NCBI GenBank assembly: GCA_003517845.1
Contig: DOZU01000035.1
Span: 1-6,942 of the forward strand
Reading direction: 5' to 3'
Source: Clostridiales bacterium
GTDB lineage: Bacteria; Bacillota; Sulfobacillia; UBA995
Length of the DNA: 6,942 nt
In this document: one piece after another, positions 1 through 6,214 of the stretch
Layout: each line of letters opens with the position of its first letter
Numbering within the stretch: the first letter of the stretch is position 1
Position numbers and translations under genes: made by a program
Notes under the pieces: generated by a model
What the model was told of the DNA's origin: nothing
The model's database searches: none
What the model saw: only the letters and a program-made list of their open reading frames with translations

Positions 1-936
1 GATGCTGGAATAGGCCAGGCGCCGTTTGAGGTCATACTGGGTGACGGCCACCGCCGACCCGAGCAGGATGGTCACCACCGACAGCACGAGCACGACGGTG
101 TTCCAGCCGGTAGCCTGGAGGAACTCCAGCCCGAACACCTCGTACATCACCCGTAACAGCCCGTAGGCCCCCGTCTTGATCATGATGCCGGACAGCAGGG
201 CGCTCGCGGGCGAAGGGGCCACGGGATGGGCATCCGGCAGCCACATGTGCAAGGGCACCATGCCGGCCTTCATCCCCAGGGCGATCACGAACCCGGCGAA
301 GGTCAGGAAGGCGACCGGCGAAGCTTCGGGGATCAGACCGCGACCGCCCAGTGCCACCGAGCCCGCCATCTCGAACGTGGCGACCATGGAGAAGAAGAAC
401 ATGAGGCTGCCGGCCACCGTCATGAACAGGTACTTGAGGGCCGCCTGCACCGCGGCCGGCGTCTCCTCGTGGATCACCAGCACCGCCGCGGGCAAGGACA
501 TCAACTCGAAGAAGAGGAAGAACGAGAACAGGTCGCCGGCCATGAAGGTGCCGGCGGCGCCGCTCAAGGTCACCAGGAGGAAGGCGTAGTAACGGTTGAC
601 GCCATGCTCGCCCTTCATGTAGGTCAGGGAGTATAGCGTGGCCAGGAGCCAGATGACCGCGGTCAGGGAGGTCAACAGGAAACCGAGCGCGTCCAAGCGG
701 AAGGTCAGGCCGAGCGGCATCAAGATCCGCACCGAGCCGACGATCACCGCGCCCTCCTGAATCGCCGGGAAAAGGGTGAAGGACAACGCAGCGGTGGCCC
801 CCGCCGTGAGTACCGAGAGCCAGTCCCGTACGGCGGGCCAGCGCAGGCCGGCGAGGTAGCAGGCGACCGCCCCGATTATGGGCAGCAGCACGATGATCGC
901 CGGCACCACGCTATACACTTCTGCCGCCACGTTCAT
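1..936 (-). CDS. MrpD/NuoN-family proton-conducting membrane subunit (second copy, partial at its C-terminus)
   Basis: Last visible gene of the minus-strand operon. The frame is open from an ATG at 936 to the window edge, giving 312 residues without a stop, so the C-terminal part (about a third, by family length of roughly 480-500) is missing. It belongs to the antiporter-like family shared by MrpA, MrpD, NuoL/M/N and MbhH. The TM5-type glutamate lies in FFELMSLPAAVL (E144). The TM7 lysine lies in MKAGMVPLHMWLPDAH (K223), followed by SPASALLSG and the TM8 lysine in IMIKTG (K254). The visible part ends in DLKRRLAYSSI. These residues form the ion path across the membrane in the family. A purine-rich GGGGGAG and GGTGG precede the start, 33 bases after the upstream mrpD. 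The sequence is clearly paralogous to that neighbour but diverged. It could equally be named NuoN-like or MbhH'-like, and the exact subfamily cannot be decided here. Confidence 0.9.
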   Translation of the reverse strand, partial: MNVAAEVYSVVPAIIVLLPIIGAVACYLAGLRWPAVRDWLSVLTAGATAALSFTLFPAIQEGAVIVGSVRILMPLGLTFRLDALGFLLTSLTAVIWLLATLYSLTYMKGEHGVNRYYAFLLVTLSGAAGTFMAGDLFSFFLFFELMSLPAAVLVIHEETPAAVQAALKYLFMTVAGSLMFFFSMVATFEMAGSVALGGRGLIPEASPVAFLTFAGFVIALGMKAGMVPLHMWLPDAHPVAPSPASALLSGIMIKTGAYGLLRVMYEVFGLEFLQATGWNTVVLVLSVVTILLGSAVAVTQYDLKRRLAYSSI

Positions 937-969
937 CCACCACTCCCCCTATCGGCGCCCCTGCCGAGG

Positions 970-2445
970 TTAGCGACCTAACAGGACCCTTGCCGCCTCG
1001 CCGAGGACGGAGATGACCGGTCCGGGGATGACGCCCAGGATCAGGCAGGCCGCTCCCATCCCGAGCACCGGCCAGAGCATGCTCGGAGGCCCCTCGGGGC
1101 GCGCCTGCCCGGGAGCGGGAGGGCTGCCGAACCAACCGGCGATGACCAGCGGGAAGTAGTACAAGGCGCTGAGTAGACTGCTCAACAAGATGACCACCGC
1201 GGCCAGCGGTTGTCCAGCTTCCAGCGTCCCCAGCACCATGTACCACTTGCTCACGAAGCCGTTGGTGAGCGGTATGCCCACCATGCCCATCGCCCCGATC
1301 GTGAACGCTATCATGGTGAGCGGCATTTGCCGGGCGATGCCGTGCAGGTCGGCGATACGTCGTTTGCCCGTACGATGGATGATCAGGCCGGCACTCAGGA
1401 ACAACATCCCCTTCAGCAACGCGTGATTGACGATGTGCAGGATGGCCCCGGTGAGGGCAACGGGGTTGAGGACACTGAAGGCGAGGTAGATGTAGCCAAT
1501 CTGGACCACGGTCGAGTAGGCGAGCATGCGCTTGAGGTCGGTCTGGGTCATGGCGAACAGCGCCCCGAAGATCATCCCTCCCACCGCCAGCACGCCCAGG
1601 AACGCCGGCATGGCCCGGACCACCGCCGGCGACGCCGACAGGACCGACGCGAACAACCGGAACAGGGCGATGATCCCCGCCTTCACCGCCAGGCCGGACA
1701 GCACGGCGCTGGCCGGCGAAAGCGCGCTGGAGTGAGCGTCGGGCAGCCATATGTGCAGCGGGAAGAGCGCGCTCTTCATGCCATAGCCGGTGGCGAGCAG
1801 GGCCACCGCCGCCAGGACCGTCCGCGGGTAACCCGCCGCGACGTCGGGCAAGGCCGTTGCCAGGTACGCGTAGTTGAGGTGGCCGGTCACCATGTAGATC
1901 AAGGATATGCCGAGCAAGATGCACCCGGCGGCCACCGCACTTAGCAGCAAGTACTTCAGTGCCGCCTCAAGGCTGTCCATGCGGTCGCGCACGGAAATTA
2001 TGCCGCAGGCGGCCAGCGAGTAGATCTCGGTGAACACGAACAGGTTGAAGAGATCGGCGGCGCTGGCGACGCCAAGGAGGCCCGCCAGCAGGAGCAACAT
2101 CAGGCTCCAGTACCAGCGCAGGGCAGCCGGGTTGAGATCATGGGGCACATCGCGGGCGGAGAAAGCAATCACCGCCACGTAGATCAGGGAGAAGAAGAAG
2201 CTCAAGAAGGCGGAGAAGGCATCCACCCGAAGCTCGACGCCCCAGGGCGGGGGCCAGTCGCCCACCAGGTAACTGATGGCCTGCCCGCGCGCCGTGATGA
2301 TGAGCAGGGCCGCCGCGCAGCCAGTGGTCAGCAACACCGTGCCCAGGGCGATCCGGTACCCCCGGCCGCCTTGGCGGCCGAACACGGGGACGAAGAAAGC
2401 CCCGGAAAGGGGGATCACAACCAGCAGGACTGCCAGGTGGTCCAT
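970..2445 (-). CDS. mrpD: Na+/H+ antiporter subunit D (MrpD/MbhH-like)
   Basis: A 491-residue, very hydrophobic protein of the usual MrpD length, expected to have about 14 membrane helices. It is one of the large ion-translocating subunits. Visible family landmarks are E140 in LFVFTEIYSLAACG (TM5 glutamate), K224 in MKSALFPLHIWLPDAH (TM7 lysine), K255 in GLAVKAGI, DLKRMLAYSTVVQIGY (residues 303-318), H340 and K345 in HALLKGMLF, and K400 in GFVSKW (TM12 lysine). No key charged residue of the proton path seems to be missing. The ATG at 2445 lies 4 bases after the mrpC stop, with GGAGC about 10 bases upstream inside mrpC. The order C-D is the standard Mrp order. MrpD was preferred over NuoN because of the mrpC neighbour and the IYSLAACGIISV context, but the families intergrade. 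The tail after residue 440 is short and ends soon after a last helix. Confidence 0.94.
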   Translation of the reverse strand: MDHLAVLLVVIPLSGAFFVPVFGRQGGRGYRIALGTVLLTTGCAAALLIITARGQAISYLVGDWPPPWGVELRVDAFSAFLSFFFSLIYVAVIAFSARDVPHDLNPAALRWYWSLMLLLLAGLLGVASAADLFNLFVFTEIYSLAACGIISVRDRMDSLEAALKYLLLSAVAAGCILLGISLIYMVTGHLNYAYLATALPDVAAGYPRTVLAAVALLATGYGMKSALFPLHIWLPDAHSSALSPASAVLSGLAVKAGIIALFRLFASVLSASPAVVRAMPAFLGVLAVGGMIFGALFAMTQTDLKRMLAYSTVVQIGYIYLAFSVLNPVALTGAILHIVNHALLKGMLFLSAGLIIHRTGKRRIADLHGIARQMPLTMIAFTIGAMGMVGIPLTNGFVSKWYMVLGTLEAGQPLAAVVILLSSLLSALYYFPLVIAGWFGSPPAPGQARPEGPPSMLWPVLGMGAACLILGVIPGPVISVLGEAARVLLGR

Positions 2446-2449
2446 TGCG

Positions 2450-2818
2450 TCAGCTCCGTAGCTTCTCCAGGCGGTCCACGTCCAGGGTACCGCACTGCTC
2501 GTATAGCTTCACGATGAGGCTCAAGGCATAGGCTGTGGTAGAAACGGCGATGACGATCCCTGTAAGCACGGTGGCCGCCAGCAGCGGGTTCGTGTAGGTC
2601 AGCCCCTGAACTGGTCCGCCCCGCCGCATGATCGGCGAGAGGGTCCCGTGCGCGTAACCGATTGAGACCATGAAGAGGAAGATCCCCGTCTCCATGATGT
2701 TCATGCCCATGACTTTCTTGATCAGATTGGCGTGGGTCAGCATCGTGTGCAATCCGATGAGAAACAGCATGATGCCGGCCAGGTAGTTGAGACGCAAGAA
2801 CAGGTCCAGGCTAATCAC
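2450..2818 (-). CDS. mrpC: Na+/H+ antiporter subunit C (MrpC/NuoK-like)
   Basis: A 122-residue protein with three predicted membrane helices, homologous to NuoK of complex I and MbhG of membrane-bound hydrogenases. It sits beside MrpD and helps link the large pump subunit to the small ones. Helix 1 is around residues 10-28, followed by the short cytoplasmic stretch HANLIKKVMGMNIMETG (family pattern of a lysine pair, then a helix with a glutamate, E43). The hallmark is TNPLLAATVLTGIVIAVSTT at about residues 76-95, close to the family's TNPLPQALVLTAIVIG-type motif. The start is a GTG at 2818, 3 bases after the mrpB-fusion stop, with GGGGGAG about 9 bases upstream inside the preceding gene. The roughly 25-residue charged tail ending VDRLEKLRS is cytoplasmic. 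Length and motifs leave little doubt about the assignment. Confidence 0.95.
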   Translation of the reverse strand: MISLDLFLRLNYLAGIMLFLIGLHTMLTHANLIKKVMGMNIMETGIFLFMVSIGYAHGTLSPIMRRGGPVQGLTYTNPLLAATVLTGIVIAVSTTAYALSLIVKLYEQCGTLDVDRLEKLRS

Positions 2819-2821
2819 GGC

Positions 2822-3544
2822 TCACGTCTCCCCCGCCAGATGGACGAGCAGGTTGATGATGGTGGCCGCCACCTTGACGCCGACGCCCAGCCCGATCAGC
2901 CAGATGGTGCCGCCCGAGAAGAGCTGCCCCCGCACCCCGAGCGGGACGCCGGCGGCTGCATTGGCGAGGAAGTTGGCTCCCAGCAGGATGCCGCCCAGGC
3001 CAACGAGCACATACCAGAAGGCGGCCGCCCCGTCGGCGATCTCGCCCCAGGCCAGCGGCAACTTCTTCACCGTCCGCTTGGGCCCGAAGACGAAGAGGTA
3101 CAGGGCCATGCTCCCCCCCAGGATGGTCCCGCCCGCAAAGCCCCCGCCCGGCGACACATGGCCATACACGATCACATAAATGCCGAAGATCTGGACGAAA
3201 GGGATGACCATGCGGGATACCATCCGCAGGATGACGTCGTCGCTTGCCGCCATCGGCCGGGCGACCAGCGTGCCCGAGTGTCCGGCCAGCACCGCGGCGG
3301 CGGCGCCTACGGCGGTGAACAGCACGGTGGCTTCCCCCATCGTATCGTAACCGCGGTAGTCGAAGATGATGGCGGTGACCGTGTTGGGTATGCCGGACTG
3401 CTCGCATTCTTCGTCGAGGTAGAACCGCATGACTTCGTTGCGGGCCGGGGCGTCCACCCGGCCAAAAGCCGGGGCCTCGCTGAGCGCCAGCGCCAGCACA
3501 TAAGCTATCGCCACGACCAGCAAGAAGGCGGGTAATTGCCTCAT
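2822..3544 (-). CDS. mrpB: Fused MbhE-like domain plus MrpB (MnhB) subunit
   Basis: A 240-residue protein made of two modules. Residues 1-88 match the MbhE-like piece (the last part of canonical MrpA): an N-terminal helix, the AFG sequence, then NTVTAIIFDYRGYDTMGE at 54-71 with conserved D62, R64, D67 and E71. A linker of about 15 residues (GHSGTLVARPMAA) leads to MrpB at 104-240, recognised by PFVQIFGIYVIVYGHVSPGG (115-134) and GGGFAGG, followed by helices around 141-155, 175-198 and 210-235. MrpB is a small membrane subunit of the antiporter, and the MbhE part packs beside it in related complexes. The ATG overlaps the upstream stop as ATGA, with GGAGG 10 bases before it. In the plus-strand set the same two modules are separate genes, so this is either a natural fusion or the two genes joined by loss of a stop. 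The reading frame is continuous and the linker looks natural. Confidence 0.93.
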   Translation of the reverse strand: MRQLPAFLLVVAIAYVLALALSEAPAFGRVDAPARNEVMRFYLDEECEQSGIPNTVTAIIFDYRGYDTMGEATVLFTAVGAAAAVLAGHSGTLVARPMAASDDVILRMVSRMVIPFVQIFGIYVIVYGHVSPGGGFAGGTILGGSMALYLFVFGPKRTVKKLPLAWGEIADGAAAFWYVLVGLGGILLGANFLANAAAGVPLGVRGQLFSGGTIWLIGLGVGVKVAATIINLLVHLAGET

Positions 3545-3792
3545 GCGCTCTCATCCTCCGTGCGGCGGGTGCGGGCAATCGCCAGGAGGAACAGGAGGGT
3601 GGTCACGCCTGCCCCCAGCGCCGCCTCGGTGATGGCCACGTCCGGCGCCCGCAACTGCTGCCAGGTCATGGCCATGACCAGGCTGTAGGCCGCGAACACG
3701 ATGGTAGCGGCCAGGAGATCGCGGGTCCGCGCCACGATGATGGCACAGGTTAGCAGGAACACCAGGGAGCCTACGCCAAACCACCCGATCAT
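3541..3792 (-). CDS. DUF4040 / MbhD-like small antiporter subunit
   Basis: An 83-residue protein with three predicted helices, corresponding to the MbhD subunit of membrane-bound hydrogenases and to part of the C-terminal extension of canonical MrpA. The family pattern is RDLLAATIVFAAYSLVMA (24-41), then LRAPDVAITEAALGAGVTT (47-65) with D51 and E56 inside the membrane region, and a basic/acidic tail. In related complexes this subunit lies between the large pump and the small subunits and contributes a charged path. The ATG at 3792 overlaps the mrpG stop as ATGA, with GGGAG 7 bases upstream. Its own stop overlaps the next start. Because MbhD is a stand-alone gene here, the complex does not need a full-length MrpA to supply this domain. 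It is very similar to its plus-strand partner at 6201-6446 (RDLLAAT, YSLVMA, LRAPDVA and TEAA shared). Confidence 0.92.
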   Translation of the reverse strand: MIGWFGVGSLVFLLTCAIIVARTRDLLAATIVFAAYSLVMAMTWQQLRAPDVAITEAALGAGVTTLLFLLAIARTRRTEDESA

Positions 3793-4127
3793 CGTCCGTC
3801 TCCCATGGTCCGGCCTCGCAAGTCCAGGATCCGGGTACCGGATGCGGGAGCCACGCCGGCCCGCAGGGCCGCCCGGGCCATGATGTGGGTGGCCGTCGGC
3901 GAGGTAATCCAGTGGAATAGGATGAGGATGGACAGCTTCAAGCTGAAGACTGACCAGCCATGATAGACCGCCAGGCCGAGTAACACCAAGCCGGCCCCCA
4001 ACGTGTCACACTTGGCGGCCGCATGCATCCGCGTGTAGGCGTCGGGCATGCGGAACAGGCCCAGGGTACCCACGGCCAGGAAGAATAGCCCGGCCAGGAG
4101 GAGTGCGCCGGCCAGCAGTTCCAGCAC
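3789..4127 (-). CDS. mrpG: Na+/H+ antiporter subunit G (MrpG/MbhC-like)
   Basis: A 112-residue small membrane subunit with three helices. The signature is FRMPDAYTRMHAAAKCDTLG (25-44) between helices 1 and 2, and ITSPTATHIMARAALRAG after helix 3, both diagnostic of MrpG/PhaG. It assembles with E and F in the small-subunit part of the antiporter. The start is a GTG at 4127, one base after the mrpF stop, with GGGAG 8 bases upstream. An alternative in-frame start close by would not change the helices. The tail after residue 90 (about 20 residues, rich in Gly and Arg) is polar and variable in the family. The KCDTLG sequence is shared exactly with the second MrpG in this window, which supports descent from one duplicated gene set. 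Confidence 0.95.
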   Translation of the reverse strand: MLELLAGALLLAGLFFLAVGTLGLFRMPDAYTRMHAAAKCDTLGAGLVLLGLAVYHGWSVFSLKLSILILFHWITSPTATHIMARAALRAGVAPASGTRILDLRGRTMGDGR

Positions 4128-4128
4128 T

Positions 4129-4386
4129 TCAGGTGCTCCCTTCCAGGTACTTGGCTATCCCCACCGTCGCGACGAAGCCGATGATGGCATATACCATGGC
4201 CACATCCAGAAAGAACTCCTCGCGGAAGAACGAGGACATCATGGTGATGATCACCATCGTCTTGGTGGAGATCACGTTGATGGCGACCACCCGATCGGCC
4301 ACCGTGGGCCCAAGCGCCGCCCGCCAGAGACAGGCGAACAAGAGCGCCAGTATCCCCAGACTGGCGGCAGGCAGCAAGATGCTCAA
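4129..4386 (-). CDS. mrpF: Na+/H+ antiporter subunit F (MrpF/MbhB-like)
   Basis: An 85-residue, three-helix membrane protein of normal MrpF length. Conserved points are GPT (26-28) and D31-R32 after helix 1, and D61 in helix 3 (FFLDVAMVYAIIGFVAT), ending in the typical AKYLEG. The conserved acidic residues of MrpF have been linked to ion exchange in characterised Mrp systems. The start is a TTG at 4386 that overlaps the mrpE stop as TTGA, with a strong AGGAGGGAG about 9 bases upstream. No ATG near the conserved N-terminus offers a better choice. By hand alignment about 23 of 59 residues from the GPT motif onward are identical to the plus-strand MrpF, so the two are clear but well-separated paralogues. 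The loop before D61 carries REE, which the other copy lacks. Confidence 0.94.
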   Translation of the reverse strand: MSILLPAASLGILALLFACLWRAALGPTVADRVVAINVISTKTMVIITMMSSFFREEFFLDVAMVYAIIGFVATVGIAKYLEGST

Positions 4387-4907
4387 CTGCCTCTCCCTCC
4401 TGAACCTGAACGCTCCATGGCGATCAATCGCTGCTCCATCGCCGCCTCCGGCAAGGAGGCCGCCGCCTCCCGGGTCAGGGCGTGGACTACCAGGACGTCA
4501 TCGTGCAGGTCCACGGTGAGAGTGCCGGGGGTGATGGTGATGGAGTTGGCGAGCAGGGTCCGCGGGGCCTCCCCTTGCAGCGCCGTCCGGAACAACACCA
4601 GGTGCGGCTCGATGGGGAGCTGCGGGTGCAAGACGATCGCCGCCACCTGGACGTTGGCCTTCACCAGATCGAGCAGCAGGAAGTACAGGTAAGCTGCGAG
4701 CCGCGGCAAGTTGCGCAGCCGGAAGGCGGTCATTTCGCCTTCGGCGAAGGTCAAATCGCGGTTGGCGCGAAGGACCAGGAGGACAACGCCAACCCCGAAC
4801 AATAGATGCTGCCAGTGCAGGCTCCCCGCGATTGCCACCCAGAAGCCAAAGAGGAGGACTGCCGGACCAAGCTGCCTTGCATGTCTCATACCCGGCATAT
4901 ACTCCAT
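4383..4907 (-). CDS. mrpE: Na+/H+ antiporter subunit E (MrpE/MbhA-like)
   Basis: First gene of the minus-strand operon. MrpE is a small subunit with N-terminal helices and a cytoplasmic ferredoxin-like tail, needed for assembly and full activity of Mrp antiporters. The signature is LLANSITITPGTLTVDLHDD in the C-terminal half, after LLLDLVKANVQVAAIVLHP. The frame is open back to a GTG at 5051 (222 residues), but the family is usually 155-175 long and the extra 48 codons are polar, with clearly lower third-position GC. I therefore place the start at the ATG at 4907 (174 residues). In-frame ATGs at 4898 and 4889 are alternatives; the last would begin MRHARQLGPAVLLFGFW just before helix 1. No candidate has a well-placed ribosome-binding site. 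The stop overlaps the mrpF start. Confidence 0.92.
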   Translation of the reverse strand: MEYMPGMRHARQLGPAVLLFGFWVAIAGSLHWQHLLFGVGVVLLVLRANRDLTFAEGEMTAFRLRNLPRLAAYLYFLLLDLVKANVQVAAIVLHPQLPIEPHLVLFRTALQGEAPRTLLANSITITPGTLTVDLHDDVLVVHALTREAAASLPEAAMEQRLIAMERSGSGGRGS

Positions 4908-4945
4908 ACCATTCTCAGCCGCTTCCCGATTTCCTGCTGGCAAGG

Positions 4946-4967
4946 GCTGGACGGACCAATGTCCAGC
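4946..4967. repeat. Inverted repeat, 7-base arms, in the divergent control region
   Basis: GCTGGAC (4946-4952) and GTCCAGC (4961-4967) are perfect reverse complements around an 8-base spacer. The centre-to-centre distance (15 bases) is unlike a full operator turn, so it could be an operator half-site pair or a small hairpin in the minus-strand leader, about 40-60 bases before mrpE. There is no run of T after it, so it is not a classic terminator. Confidence 0.45.
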
Positions 4968-5010
4968 AACTGCCAATTCGCCCAGTATTCTGTCTGCCTG
5001 CTCGGCGGCA

Positions 5011-5027
5011 AAGTCCGGGGAGGACTT
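5011..5027. repeat. Inverted repeat, 6-base arms, in the divergent control region
   Basis: AAGTCC (5011-5016) and GGACTT (5022-5027) are perfect reverse complements around GGGGA. It lies near the middle of the divergent region and shares the GGAC/GTCC core with the repeat at 4946-4967. It may be a regulator-binding palindrome or chance; short palindromes are common in GC-rich DNA. Confidence 0.4.
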
Positions 5028-5097
5028 CTCGACACCAGGGCGAATGCTCACGAAGACTTGGAGGTCGCGCTGAGCTTGGCCTCATGTTCCAGGGCAG

Positions 5098-5622
5098 TTG
5101 TGGGGAATGGCGGTCAGAGTTGAGTTGAAGAATGCTTCCATGTATCGGCTGGCCTTCGTCCTGTTCGGTTTCTGGGTGCTGCTGTCGGGCCGGCTGGACG
5201 CGATGCACCTCGGTTTCGGTCTAGGCTCGGCCCTGCTGGTGAGCCTCTTCGCCCGTAGTCTACTCGCGATGGGCCGCGACGAGCCCCTCGGCGGCATTCG
5301 CATGCTCATCCGGTTTGTCCCCTATGTCGGCTGGTTGATCTACCAGATAATCATAGCCAACATCGATGTGGCGCGCCGGGCGATAAGCCCGCGGATGCCC
5401 ATCTACCCCGGCATCATAAAGGTCACTTCTCGTTTTGGCGGCGATCTCGCCCTCACCGCCTTGGCCAACTCCATCACCCTGACGCCCGGCACCATGACGG
5501 TGGACGTGGTAGGAAGGGACCTGTACATTCATTGCCTGGCGATTGAAGACGAGCAGAAACTCATGGAGGTCGAACGCAACTTCGAAGACCATGTCGAGCG
5601 CTTGTTCGGAGGTAGAGGATGA
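5098..5622 (+). CDS. mrpE: Na+/H+ antiporter subunit E, second copy (MrpE/MbhA-like)
   Basis: First gene of the plus-strand operon, same family and role as the copy at 4383-4907. Shared landmarks are VLFGFWVLLSG in helix 1, LIYQIIIANIDVARRAISP in the middle, and ALANSITLTPGTMTVDVVGR (about 120-139) in the cytoplasmic part, then an acidic tail with EDEQKLMEVERNFEDHVE. The start is uncertain. TTG at 5098 gives 174 residues with AGGG only 3 bases upstream. ATG at 5107 gives 171 residues but has GGGGA directly against it. ATG at 5140 begins MYRLAFVLFGFW and gives 160 residues, with no clear ribosome site. I keep the longest form. The stop overlaps the mrpF start as ATGA. The two MrpE proteins are similar mainly around the helix-1 and NSIT motifs and differ elsewhere. 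Confidence 0.92.
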   Translation: MWGMAVRVELKNASMYRLAFVLFGFWVLLSGRLDAMHLGFGLGSALLVSLFARSLLAMGRDEPLGGIRMLIRFVPYVGWLIYQIIIANIDVARRAISPRMPIYPGIIKVTSRFGGDLALTALANSITLTPGTMTVDVVGRDLYIHCLAIEDEQKLMEVERNFEDHVERLFGGRG

Positions 5623-5879
5623 GCGTTTTCGTGTTCATCGTGCTGGCGTTGTGTCTCACTGCCCTGCTATGCGTCTACCGGCTCATAGTCGGTCCCACGC
5701 TGCCCGACCGCATAGTGGCGGCGCAAGCCATCACCACCAAGACCTTGGCCGTCGTGGCGCTGCTGGCGTTCGTGTATGACCAGATGATCTTCCTCGACAT
5801 CGCGCTGACTTACGCCTTGCTGGCGTTCTTGTCGGTACTGGCCATCGCCAGGAGCCTGGAAGGAGGGAAGGTGTGCTGA
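5619..5879 (+). CDS. mrpF: Na+/H+ antiporter subunit F, second copy (MrpF/MbhB-like)
   Basis: An 86-residue three-helix protein. GPT (25-27), D30-R31 and D60 in IFLDIALTYALLAFLSVLAI line up with the minus-strand MrpF, followed by the same LEG near the end. The ATG overlaps the mrpE stop by four bases, with GGAGG 6 bases upstream, a strong site. The C-terminal GGKVC ends 7 bases inside the next gene. The three near-identical GCTGGCGTT stretches in this gene encode Leu/Ala-rich helices and are not a separate repeat element. Role as for the other copy: a small membrane subunit of the antiporter with the conserved acidic residues. Confidence 0.95.
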   Translation: MSVFVFIVLALCLTALLCVYRLIVGPTLPDRIVAAQAITTKTLAVVALLAFVYDQMIFLDIALTYALLAFLSVLAIARSLEGGKVC

Positions 5880-6214
5880 TAGTCGAGATCTTCGCCGCCG
5901 TCCTCCTCTCCCTGGGGGCATTGTTCTTCCTCATCGGGACGGTCGCCCTGCTCCGGTTCCCGGAGGTCTATACCCGGCTGCATGGCGTCACCAAATGCGA
6001 TACCCTGGGACTGGGGCTTGTCCTAGGAGGGCTAATCCTGTATGAGGGCGCAACCCTGGCGAGCGTGAAGATGGTGTTCATCATCGTCTTCGTCTTCCTC
6101 ACCAGTCCCACGGCGGCTCATGCCTTGGCCCGGGCGACCTACAAACATGGCGTGAAACTGTGGGAGAAGAGCGTCGTGGACCGGTACAGGGAGCTGGGCA
6201 ATGGGGATATCTGA
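5873..6214 (+). CDS. mrpG: Na+/H+ antiporter subunit G, second copy (MrpG/MbhC-like)
   Basis: A 113-residue MrpG with the diagnostic LRFPEVYTRLHGVTKCDTLG between helices 1 and 2 and LTSPTAAHALARA after helix 3. The GTG start at 5873 lies 7 bases inside mrpF and has GGAGG 6 bases upstream, so translation is probably coupled. The polar tail, about 25 residues (KHGVKLWEKSVVDRYRE), is more charged than that of the minus-strand copy. The exact KCDTLG core is shared with that copy. Its end overlaps the next gene by 14 bases, the longest overlap in the window. Confidence 0.95.
   Translation: MLIVEIFAAVLLSLGALFFLIGTVALLRFPEVYTRLHGVTKCDTLGLGLVLGGLILYEGATLASVKMVFIIVFVFLTSPTAAHALARATYKHGVKLWEKSVVDRYRELGNGDI

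Larger units (their letters stand above)
4908..5097. promoter_or_regulatory. Divergent intergenic region between the two antiporter operons
   Basis: About 190 bases lie between the two outward-facing mrpE genes, the only sizeable non-coding stretch in the window. Both operons must be transcribed from here unless each has an internal start. It is somewhat less GC-rich than the genes and contains two perfect inverted repeats (4946-4967 and 5011-5027). I could not identify a convincing -35/-10 pair on either strand; TTG-containing boxes exist at several places but none is well spaced from an A/T-rich box. The stretch is also open in the mrpE frame on the minus strand, so part could be coding if that gene starts at 5051. 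Confidence 0.6.

Noticed and set aside
937..969. Possible terminator between mrpD and the second pump gene
   Set aside because: Only 33 bases, no stem followed by a T run, and a ribosome-binding site for the next gene; the operon appears continuous.
911..1924. Long minus-strand open frame (337 codons) overlapping mrpD
   Set aside because: Arg/Gly/His-rich translation with no family features, lying in another frame of the well-supported mrpD; a typical GC-rich shadow frame.
2732..3535. Plus-strand open frame (267 codons) opposite mrpC and the mrpB fusion
   Set aside because: Charged, low-complexity translation rich in Asp, Gln, Gly and His, antisense to two genes with clear membrane-protein signatures.
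2811..3578. Minus-strand open frame of 255 codons over the MbhE-MrpB fusion
   Set aside because: Arg- and Gly-rich shadow; the overlapping frame carries the NTVTAII and SPGGG motifs and has the better ribosome site.
5640..5830. Three copies of GCTGGCGTT in the plus-strand mrpF
   Set aside because: They encode Leu-Ala-Leu/Phe segments of membrane helices and reflect codon bias, not a repeat element.
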